Shown here: one piece after another, positions 36,024 through 43,422 of the stretch | How the letters are laid out: each line of letters opens with the position of its first letter | How positions within the stretch are numbered: the stretch's first letter is position 1 | Source of the DNA: Halogeometricum limi | Lineage (GTDB): Archaea > Halobacteriota > Halobacteria > Halobacteriales > Haloferacaceae | Direction: 5' to 3' | Length of the DNA: 64,000 nt | Assembly: GCF_900115785.1 (NCBI RefSeq) | Contig: NZ_FOYS01000003.1 | Coordinates: 372,001 to 436,000, forward strand | Position numbers and translations under genes: made by a program | The notes under the pieces: generated by a model | What the model was told of the DNA's origin: nothing | Seen by the model: the letters and a program-made list of their open reading frames with translations, nothing else | Database searches by the model: none

Positions 36024-36264
36024 CCTCGCTACCCCGCTGATCCTCGTCACCAGCACGCTCCTGCACTGACCGAAGCTCCGACACCGGCGAACACAACTCA
36101 TCCAACCCATCACCACCCGGAACCTCTTCGTCCGGAGCGCTCTCAGACGCACACCGGTCCTGCGCCGACCGCAGCGACGACTCCACTGGCTGCAACTCAT
36201 CGAGACCCGCATCCTCACCCGCACCATCATCTTCCTCACACGGCGGTTCACGCTCGTCACTCAC
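36016..36264 (-). CDS. Small acidic protein of the RAMP operon (gene 3)
   Basis: An 82-aa, Glu/Asp/Ser-rich protein without cysteines in a zinc pattern. It starts at a GTG overlapping the Cas7-like stop (GTGA) and ends 8 bp inside the next gene. It contains two related segments (LDELQPVESSLRSAQDR and LDELCSPVSELRSVQER), an internal duplication of about 30 residues. Possibly a small-subunit-like or DNA-mimic protein; unproven. Confidence 0.55.
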   Translation of the reverse strand: MSDEREPPCEEDDGAGEDAGLDELQPVESSLRSAQDRCASESAPDEEVPGGDGLDELCSPVSELRSVQERAGDEDQRGSEDD

Positions 36265-37235
36265 GCCGACTCACCTCCAGACTCATCATCACCAGTCGGC
36301 ATCGGCACATCACCATCACGAGCCGCCACACGCGCCTGCAACGTCCTGACGAACTCCGGGCGGCACTCCGACGCCCACACCTCATCTTTCTCTTCCATCG
36401 CTTGTGTCGTCGCCTGTGCGCGATTGAACACGCGGCGCACTTCTGACTCCGTGTACAGCGGATTAATCACCCACACATCACCGATCCCCGCCCCGAAATT
36501 CCGCGCACCACCCAGCTGGAACTCGAACTGGTCACTATGCGCGTCAAGGAACGACACGGCCTCCAACAGCAACCCGACGAACTCTGGCTTCAACTCCCGG
36601 AGCGTCAACTTCCACGTCCCCTCAACGTTCCCGAGCACGCCACGATCCGCTTGCCGCAGCGGCTGCCCACCATCCTCCTCGTTCCGCGACCGCACCTGAT
36701 TCGAGATCTGTCGGAAGTGCGCCTCCGCCTCACCGTCCAAGACATCCACCTGCCGCCGGATCGGCGAAAACGACACCGGGCGACGCAACAACTTCCCCGG
36801 CTTGTCACCGAACCCGCCGAACAAATCATAGAGGACACACCCATCCTCGTGTCCGTCAAGGCATGCGCCCTTTTCATGGTACCCCGAGTCGAGATCACGC
36901 TCGTACACGCTCGCACGCATGTAATCCGCATTCGGCTCACCCGGATGGCACGCCGTCGCTCCAGCTGTCTGGACAACATACTCACACCCGTGCCGCAACC
37001 ACCCGCTCAGAGTGAACGGTGAAATTTGTCCTCCGATCTGGTTCATCGGATCGTCCGCTTCGTACCTGTCTGCCGACGCATGATGCCGATCCGTAACGAT
37101 GCCGTCTCCCGGGGACAGCAGGTCGATTTCGAGCCCAACGTACACGTGCGGCAGCAACATCTCCTCCACTGACCGCGGCATGTCCAACTCGACACCGAGA
37201 TGCGAATCCTCAAATCCCGAATCGCTCGACGTCAT
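36261..37235 (-). CDS. RAMP-superfamily protein (Cas7/Csm3-like), RAMP operon gene 2
   Basis: A 324-aa protein. GGQISPFTLSGWLRHG near residue 70 matches the RAMP 'SSLKGxLR' helix, CVLYDLFGGFGDKPGK near residue 130 matches the Csm3/Cmr4-type LFG loop, and LGGARNFGAGIGDVWV near residue 245 is the glycine-rich RAMP loop. It would form the backbone of an RNA-guided or RNA-binding complex. The ATG overlaps the stop of the zinc protein (ATGA). No Asp equivalent to the Csm3 cleavage residue could be assigned with confidence. Confidence 0.7.
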   Translation of the reverse strand: MTSSDSGFEDSHLGVELDMPRSVEEMLLPHVYVGLEIDLLSPGDGIVTDRHHASADRYEADDPMNQIGGQISPFTLSGWLRHGCEYVVQTAGATACHPGEPNADYMRASVYERDLDSGYHEKGACLDGHEDGCVLYDLFGGFGDKPGKLLRRPVSFSPIRRQVDVLDGEAEAHFRQISNQVRSRNEEDGGQPLRQADRGVLGNVEGTWKLTLRELKPEFVGLLLEAVSFLDAHSDQFEFQLGGARNFGAGIGDVWVINPLYTESEVRRVFNRAQATTQAMEEKDEVWASECRPEFVRTLQARVAARDGDVPMPTGDDESGGESA

Positions 37236-37768
37236 CGCTCACCACCCCAGAACAACCCGCGGACCACATCGTCACCTGGCCGACCTGCACGACGCTGCGC
37301 CTCGCCAAAAGACACCTTGGTCAGCGACCCGGGCGTATCCGGTTTCTCAACGTCAGCCGCAACGTTCTCGGGCGAACTACCGCCGTCAGGAACCAGCCTG
37401 ATCGACTTCATCGACGCCGCACTCACCGCCAGAACATCCGGTTCTAGCAGCACCGGCCACGCCGACTGCGTCGCCCCATCAGAACACCACCCTACTCGGC
37501 CCCCAACAATCAACTCCCGCACACCAACCGTGAACACGCCAGGACGCTCATGCCGACCATCACCACACACCACATGGCCGACCTCGTACCGAACCGACCC
37601 CGCCGGCCGGAACACGTACACAACAACCGCAGCACCCTCGTGAAGAGAGGAACCGCACACTTGACACGTCGCGGCCCCCTCCCCGAGCGAAATATACTCT
37701 ATTTGATGTATGTCTTCAATAAGTGGTCTGTCGCTGCCTTCTTGTGTTTCCGAATTTGATTTTCTCAT
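37232..37768 (-). CDS. Zinc-binding protein, RAMP operon gene 1
   Basis: About 178 aa from the ATG at 37766-37768 (MRKSNSETQ); an in-frame GTG at 37867 would add 33 residues and is possible. Zinc ligands are probably ATCQVCGSS, then VVCGDGRH with a following Cys (GWCSD). The middle is beta-rich (VVVYVFRPAGSVRYEVGHVV). First gene of the six-gene overlapping operon. Not recognised as a known Cas protein; it may be a divergent subunit or nucleic-acid-binding adaptor. Confidence 0.6.
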   Translation of the reverse strand: MRKSNSETQEGSDRPLIEDIHQIEYISLGEGAATCQVCGSSLHEGAAVVVYVFRPAGSVRYEVGHVVCGDGRHERPGVFTVGVRELIVGGRVGWCSDGATQSAWPVLLEPDVLAVSAASMKSIRLVPDGGSSPENVAADVEKPDTPGSLTKVSFGEAQRRAGRPGDDVVRGLFWGGER

Positions 37769-37855
37769 GGGTTCTCGGAGTGTATTCGGAACCCAGCCTG
37801 GGTGCTGCAACACCCGGGCACTTCTGTCGATCAGTGCCCAACGGCTGAGTTCGTG

Positions 37856-37907
37856 TCCATTAGTCACTCGTCTATTGGCATAAGCCTTTGGACAACCGAC
37901 TAATGGA
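37856..37907. promoter_or_regulatory. Inverted repeat in the divergent RAMP/wHTH promoter region
   Basis: TCCATTAGTC (37856-37865) and GACTAATGGA (37898-37907) are perfect 10-bp inverted repeats 32 bp apart. Between them lies GGCTTATGCC (minus strand), a plausible promoter element. The layout suggests an operator bound by the wHTH protein encoded on the right. Confidence 0.5.
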
Positions 37908-37952
37908 AATCCATCCAGCAGTCATATGTGAAATGGCACTCACGTCATTACT

Positions 37953-38183
37953 ATGGGCGACCGGGATCGGGACGAAGAAAGTGGAAAATTTACTGAGGAA
38001 TACCCTGCCCAAGAGTTTCTGGAAGCCTTAGTCAATCTCGGTCCCAGTGGAACGACGGACATTGCCGATTATGTCGGCTGTGACCGTCGAACCGCCTACT
38101 TGAAATTGAAAACACTCGAAGAAGATGGAGAAGTTAGAAGCAGAAAAGTAGGGAATTCGCTCCTCTGGGAGCGCGATGAATAG
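37953..38183 (+). CDS. Winged-helix regulator
   Basis: A 76-aa DNA-binding protein. FLEALVNLGPSGTTDIADYV, then GCDRRTAYLKLKTLEEDGEV and a short wing (RSRKVGNSLLWER), is a MarR/ArsR-type winged helix. It is divergent from the RAMP operon and convergent with brxL, so it may repress the RAMP genes through the inverted repeat between them. Confidence 0.8.
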   Translation: MGDRDRDEESGKFTEEYPAQEFLEALVNLGPSGTTDIADYVGCDRRTAYLKLKTLEEDGEVRSRKVGNSLLWERDE

Positions 38184-38204
38184 TTACCTGCCCATTCTGT
38201 GGAA

Positions 38205-40232
38205 TTACTCTAGTTCGATTGCTTTACTGGCTGCATCGAGCGGATCGGTGTAGAATACGAGCTGGAGCTGATCCAGCAGTTCATCCGGAATCTTTGCCAG
38301 ATCTTCTTTGTTCTTCGCCGGGAGTAACACTGTCTTTGCCCCCGAATCTGCAGCCAACTGCAGCTTATCGATCAAGGAACTCACCGCAACTAATTCACCC
38401 ATGAGACTCATCGCGCCAAGGACAACGGCTTGTGATCGAACTGGTCTATCGAGTATCCCTGAGACTATGCCGACAAGAAGTCCAACGCTCGTTTCGCCGC
38501 CTTCGTTCGCGTCGGATGGATTGAGCACCTGGACGTTGATGTTGTACTCATCCAGCGTTTCATCACGGCGGAGCTCGCGCATATTCGCTTGGAGGTAGTC
38601 GCACGCAGTCTCGAACGACTCTTTCATCTTCTTCCCTGGCGTCCCCGAGATGTTCGTCTTCCCAGAACCGGGGAGTGTCTGGGTTTCGATGCGGAACGGT
38701 GCGTGACGTCCTTCACTTTCGCCGATAGTGTAGACAGTACCTGCTTGTTGCGTCCCGGGGGGAATGAGCGCCTCATCGGCCTCCTCGGGGACCGGAACGT
38801 AGAGTTCTTCCTTCGTGGCTAAGTCCAAATACGAGAACTCGACCGCCCGATACTCCATTCCACCCATCCGCTTCAGCTGTTCTTTGACGCGGCGACGTCC
38901 CTCCATAGCGAATTCGAGGTATTCGCGGAGCTCTTCTTTCGTGTATTCTCCGTGAGGGTGGAGTAATTTGAGCAGACCAGAAACAGTCTTCCGGACGGCC
39001 CTTTCGTCACGTTGGTTCAGGTGGTCTCCGAATGCGAACTCCTCGTTGATCGCATCGCCGTAGGATTCTTTCCGGAGCTCACGGACGAACTCGGCGAAGT
39101 AATCCACGATAAATCCGAACTGATCGCCGAAGAACTCGGAGCGCATCTTCGGGACTTCCCAGCCCGGAAGGTAGTAGTGGAAGCGGTCGATGAGGGCGAG
39201 GTCCTGCATATCATCCGGGAACGGCTCGAAGAGGTGAGAGCTCTTGAGGACACCTTCGACGTCCAAGTCGATGTTTCCAACGTAGACCATCGAGGCCTGG
39301 GCAGTGAGTTCCTCAGTTCCGCGTGAGAAGCTCCCAGACTCCATGTAGTCTTTCAGCATCTGGACTGCTTCCGAGTCGCTGAACTGGAGGCCACCAACCT
39401 CGTCGAAGGCAACAACGTCCCAGCGGCCGACGAGTCCGATGCGTCCCGTGTTGAGGTTCAGAAAGAGCTTCGCAACGGTGGTTTTTCCACCGGAGATGAG
39501 AATCGAGTGGGGACTGATTTCACGGTAGAGATAGCTCTTCCCCGTTCCGCGGGGCCCTAACTCGACGTAGTTGTAGTTGGACTCCACGAGAGGGAGACAC
39601 CGAGTCAGGAAGAGTAGCTTTTCCCGGTCGCTGAACGCGGATGGGTCGTACCCGACACTCTGGAGGAGAAGGTCCATCCACTCGTCGCGTGTGAATTCTC
39701 GACGACGATCCTTCAACTGGTCGAGGTCGAGGTTCGACACCTGGATTGGTTTGAACGACTCGATGCCGAACAGGCTCTTCGGGCTGTTCGCGTTGTCAGG
39801 AAGGTACTCCAGATCGATGATGGCCCAGACACCCCCACCCAGGAGCTTCGGGTGTTTGCTGACGAGATGTTCGTGGACCTCGACATCGTTGAGTCCGAGG
39901 TTGACGAAGGATCCGATGTAGGCGTCTTGCTGCTCGTCGAGTCTGACGGTTACTTTGTCGATGACACGGTACCGCCCTCGCTCGCGTACTTCGCTTTTGA
40001 CGTACTCGGCCTCATCAGGGCGAACGTAGTGCTTCGACAGAATCTGTTTGACTTTTTCGAGCCCCTCCTCCAGTGATTCCTCATCGTCGGTGGCGCAGTA
40101 TTGTCCGATGAGATATTCCAGAACATAGGTGGGGACGTTCACTCCCGACTTGATATCTTGAACGAGATCCTTCCGGACGACGCGTCCGGGAAAGACGTCG
40201 AGAGCTTTCTGATCGACGTCCTCAGTAGTCAT
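38205..40232 (-). CDS. brxL: BREX protein BrxL (Lon-like AAA+ protein)
   Basis: A 675-aa AAA+ protein of the BREX phage-exclusion system. Walker A is GPRGTGKSYLY near residue 222 and Walker B WDVVAFDEVGGL near 270; the C-terminal 170 residues are a Lon-type domain with GGETSVGLLVG (candidate Ser) and SSLIDKLQLAADSGAKTVLLP (candidate Lys). In type 1 BREX BrxL binds DNA as a ring-shaped complex and helps block phage replication. Last gene of the operon, 124 bp after pglZ. Confidence 0.9.
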   Translation of the reverse strand: MTTEDVDQKALDVFPGRVVRKDLVQDIKSGVNVPTYVLEYLIGQYCATDDEESLEEGLEKVKQILSKHYVRPDEAEYVKSEVRERGRYRVIDKVTVRLDEQQDAYIGSFVNLGLNDVEVHEHLVSKHPKLLGGGVWAIIDLEYLPDNANSPKSLFGIESFKPIQVSNLDLDQLKDRRREFTRDEWMDLLLQSVGYDPSAFSDREKLLFLTRCLPLVESNYNYVELGPRGTGKSYLYREISPHSILISGGKTTVAKLFLNLNTGRIGLVGRWDVVAFDEVGGLQFSDSEAVQMLKDYMESGSFSRGTEELTAQASMVYVGNIDLDVEGVLKSSHLFEPFPDDMQDLALIDRFHYYLPGWEVPKMRSEFFGDQFGFIVDYFAEFVRELRKESYGDAINEEFAFGDHLNQRDERAVRKTVSGLLKLLHPHGEYTKEELREYLEFAMEGRRRVKEQLKRMGGMEYRAVEFSYLDLATKEELYVPVPEEADEALIPPGTQQAGTVYTIGESEGRHAPFRIETQTLPGSGKTNISGTPGKKMKESFETACDYLQANMRELRRDETLDEYNINVQVLNPSDANEGGETSVGLLVGIVSGILDRPVRSQAVVLGAMSLMGELVAVSSLIDKLQLAADSGAKTVLLPAKNKEDLAKIPDELLDQLQLVFYTDPLDAASKAIELE

Positions 40233-40356
40233 TATCTACGAGGAACAGAGCCGGGGGCATATTGGTGTCGGTCATGCTAAGTGGAACACCGATACGAATA
40301 ACCAATATCCGCTTCTGGGCTATTCACTCACGCCAATTACTGTGATTCACTGCTGC

Positions 40357-42783
40357 TTAGACGTCGAATCCCATATCGTCGTCTCCGAAGAGTAGATCGA
40401 GCTCTACTGTTTTCCGCGTGATCGTTTCTCGGGTGTCGGTGTCGATGACTTCGAACTGGACGGAACTCTCGCCGGAGATCGCTCCCTGTTTGAGCCGAAC
40501 ACGCTCTCTGTTGGTTCCTGGTGAGATCTCCATCGTTACGGGGTCTGCAACCGGTTCGTCGTCGATGTTCGCGCGGATTTCCAGTATCGGAGCTGGGTCG
40601 AAGGCCACTTGTCCGCTCTTGGCTTCGATCTCGACAGAGATTATCGAGTTCGTGATCGGGTCTGGGATCGAGACGTCGTAACTGATCGACGCGCTTTCTT
40701 CGATCTCGCCAGTGGTCACAGTGAGACACGGGACGAGGAGTTCTTGGAGTGAAATCCCGCCGTGGAAGTACTGCATATTCCCTCCCTGGGCCTTGAAGCA
40801 GGCGACACTCCGTGGGAAGAGCAACTTAAGTTCCGGGGCGTTGATGCCGAGATCGGCCAGCGCATCGGAATCGACCTCGATGAATTCGTCCGTATCGACG
40901 AGTGGAGCATCACTGTCGGCGGCTGCGAATCGTCGTTTGACAACTGGTGCGAGGTCGGGTGATTCGACTTTGAGGTCGTCGGACAACCGATCCGTGTAGA
41001 GGAACCCGTGGTCGCTCGTGATGACGAACCGAGTGTATCCGGCCTGTTTCAGTCGCTGGACTGTCCGTTCGACGTCGTCGACGTGGGAAGCGACCTGGCT
41101 GAAGGCCGCGTCGTCGTCGAGGCTCTCGCCGAGTTTGTCTATCGTTCCAGAGTAGACGACTCGGGGGACAGGATCGGACTCCGTCAAGTCCTCCAACGAG
41201 ATGTTGCTCACCTCGTCCATATCGACCACTTCGAAGCCCGCGGCGCTGAGTCGTTCGACACGGTCTGCTTTCCCTGCCATCTCTTCACCGCCGCTGGTCA
41301 CGACGAGGTCATCATCTTCGAGTGAGAGGCCGAGTTCCCCGGGGAGGTGTGCGGCCATCCCAACCTCGGTGATCGAGGGCAGTGCCGCGCTGACTGCGCT
41401 CAGATCTTGCTCGAAGTCAGTTCGCCGCCCGAGATTCTGTTTGATCGCTTCCGCGAGTTCGTAGCGAAGCCCGTCACAGATGATGATCGCGGTTCCGTCC
41501 TCAAGATCCGCGAACTCATCATAGAACGAGGTCTGGGGTGTCCCGAGGGTCGGATCATCACTCAGGATGTCCGCCAGCGGGCGGTTTACCCCTTGGAGGA
41601 AGGACATGTAGTGTTGCGTGACCCGCTGTTTGACTGTGGTTTCGTTCGGATAGGGGAACGTGGCTTTCTGCGTGGCGTTGATGTACTGCCGATAGGCCGC
41701 ATCGATTTGCCACCACCCGTTGTCACTCGTGTACTTCTGGGCGAGTTCCGAGGAGGAGAGCGTCTTGGCTTCGTCGGCGTCGATGGTTCCGATTCGCTGG
41801 AGGGTTTCGACCGCCAAGACTGGTACCGACCAATCGACGAGGTCCTCGTTGCTCCAGAAGCTATCCTGGCGCTCAGTAACTGTCTGCTGGAGGTCTGCCG
41901 CGATATCGGGGAGGTCGGCGTAGGTCTCCTCAGCGAGTCGTTGCATCACGAGCCGGATGAGACCCATGTCGATACCCTTGAACGCCGTCGTGTCCCAGTG
42001 AATCCGGTCGGAGTCGATGACCGCCTTCGCAAGGTCGTAGTCCTCCGCGATCCGCTGTGCGTAGCGCGTGAACTCGGCAGGAGCGTACTGCTGCCACTCG
42101 TCGCAGAACGCCGCAGCAGCGCGGGTGTCGTCAGCCGCGAGTTCGTCGTACCGTGACGTCGGTGCTCGGCTGGCCACCTCGCCGAAGAGGAGCTGTGTCG
42201 CTAGCTCTTTCGGATCGAGTCCTGCGGTGACACCGTACTCCTCGCGGAGCTGGGCGTCCCAGGCGTCGGCCATCGCGTTGTCCTCGATTGTCTCGCGGTA
42301 CTCTTCCGGGTTCGAAAGGTAGGTTCGAACCCAGTCGTCGGCCGCCGGGCCAGCAGTGTCGAAGAGAACGCAGAAGAACGCCAAGCGTTGAACCTCGCGG
42401 TTCTGTCCCCAGTCCTCGTACGCGTCGGGAATCTCTTCGTCGTGTTCGACGAGGAACTGCGTCACGGGCGTGTCGTCGATGTCCTGGCCGACGCGGTACT
42501 GTCGTCCGAGTGCGTGGACGTCGCGGAACCACTCGGCGTCGTTGCGTGACTCGGGGATGTAGAACAGCCAGTTCCGCTCGTAGTTCGGATCCTCCTCGTG
42601 GAGGCGGCGCTTCAGTTCGAAGTAGCTGCCATCGTAGCGTGCAAGCGTGATACCGTCAAGTGCAGCTTCGACCTCGTCGAGGACGCCCTTGTACTTCTCC
42701 TGGGCATCGTACCACACCCAGACTGGGTGTCGGTCGAACTTCTGCTGGAGTTCAGTGATAATGCTATCCGCGAGATCTCCCAT
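40357..42783 (-). CDS. pglZ: BREX phosphatase-like protein PglZ
   Basis: An 808-aa protein with the alkaline-phosphatase-superfamily core of PglZ: IIICDGLRYELAEAI near residue 432, the SITEVGMAAHLPG segment, and VITSDHGFLYTDRL near 590, whose Asp and His are expected metal ligands. The N-terminal PVWVWYDAQEKYKGVL is also PglZ-like. PglZ is a hallmark of all BREX systems and interacts with PglX. The C-terminal 150 residues form a beta-sandwich-like tail. Preceded by the TBP gene with an 81-bp gap. Confidence 0.92.
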   Translation of the reverse strand: MGDLADSIITELQQKFDRHPVWVWYDAQEKYKGVLDEVEAALDGITLARYDGSYFELKRRLHEEDPNYERNWLFYIPESRNDAEWFRDVHALGRQYRVGQDIDDTPVTQFLVEHDEEIPDAYEDWGQNREVQRLAFFCVLFDTAGPAADDWVRTYLSNPEEYRETIEDNAMADAWDAQLREEYGVTAGLDPKELATQLLFGEVASRAPTSRYDELAADDTRAAAAFCDEWQQYAPAEFTRYAQRIAEDYDLAKAVIDSDRIHWDTTAFKGIDMGLIRLVMQRLAEETYADLPDIAADLQQTVTERQDSFWSNEDLVDWSVPVLAVETLQRIGTIDADEAKTLSSSELAQKYTSDNGWWQIDAAYRQYINATQKATFPYPNETTVKQRVTQHYMSFLQGVNRPLADILSDDPTLGTPQTSFYDEFADLEDGTAIIICDGLRYELAEAIKQNLGRRTDFEQDLSAVSAALPSITEVGMAAHLPGELGLSLEDDDLVVTSGGEEMAGKADRVERLSAAGFEVVDMDEVSNISLEDLTESDPVPRVVYSGTIDKLGESLDDDAAFSQVASHVDDVERTVQRLKQAGYTRFVITSDHGFLYTDRLSDDLKVESPDLAPVVKRRFAAADSDAPLVDTDEFIEVDSDALADLGINAPELKLLFPRSVACFKAQGGNMQYFHGGISLQELLVPCLTVTTGEIEESASISYDVSIPDPITNSIISVEIEAKSGQVAFDPAPILEIRANIDDEPVADPVTMEISPGTNRERVRLKQGAISGESSVQFEVIDTDTRETITRKTVELDLLFGDDDMGFDV

Positions 42784-42864
42784 TAAAACTCCTTTCCTAG
42801 GTTAGGCTGAAGGTTGTTTCGGGTAGTCTTCCGGTCACCTATGGACGACAACCATTCCGTCACA

Positions 42865-43404
42865 TTATACTAGAGCATCTAAATCTTCCTTCAAGCTCTG
42901 AAATGCTTCCTCTGCCATATCAATGTCCTTTGCTCCAGTGACCACCACTTTACCGGATGAAAATATCAAAATCACTACAGGGGTGTCGTCAGGTCGAAAA
43001 ACAAGACCGGGGAACTGTTCAGGCTCATACTCCGTATACTCTAATCCAAGACCAATTGCGAGCGCGTTTAGGTTCTGGACCTGGTCTAATTCTCCCGTAC
43101 ACACGTAATTCTGCATAGAGAACCATTCATCCTCGGGTTCACCGAGAACCCCCTCATCAGTAAGGAGTTTCAGGAATTGCTTTCTACAGCTATATGCTTC
43201 TTCATCGGATTTTGACCCAGTGATAATGTACTTCCCCGTCCTGTATACCGTTATTAGTGGCTCCACTCCTTCGAGCCTTACATACGCTCCTGGATACTTA
43301 TCTGGGTCAAACTCAACTTCCTTGACATCAGTTGCTAGGCGATTTAGATCAATCTCTATCCCTAAATCACCCGACCCTACTGCATTAACTACTTCAAGAT
43401 TCAT
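42865..43404 (-). CDS. TATA-binding protein homologue inside the BREX operon
   Basis: A 179-aa protein with the two pseudo-symmetric saddle repeats of TBP: PGAYVRLEGVEPLITVYRTG, KYIITGSKSDEEAY in the first half, and PGLVFRPDDTPVVILIFSSG, KVVVTGAKDIDMAEEAF in the second. Length matches archaeal TBPs (about 185 aa), and the N-terminus (NLEVVNAVGSGDLGIEIDLN) aligns with the usual start. It is AT-rich, like pglX before it (18-bp gap), and is followed by pglZ. Haloarchaea use several TBPs to direct alternative promoters, so it may drive BREX or host promoters on infection. Role inferred. Confidence 0.88.
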   Translation of the reverse strand: MNLEVVNAVGSGDLGIEIDLNRLATDVKEVEFDPDKYPGAYVRLEGVEPLITVYRTGKYIITGSKSDEEAYSCRKQFLKLLTDEGVLGEPEDEWFSMQNYVCTGELDQVQNLNALAIGLGLEYTEYEPEQFPGLVFRPDDTPVVILIFSSGKVVVTGAKDIDMAEEAFQSLKEDLDALV

Positions 43405-43422
43405 GATTGAAAAGACACTATC

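Noticed and set aside
33309-38000. CRISPR array near the RAMP operon
   Set aside because: Only two copies of a 25-bp repeat with one 23-bp gap; no regular series and no cas1, cas2 or leader, so it is not an array.
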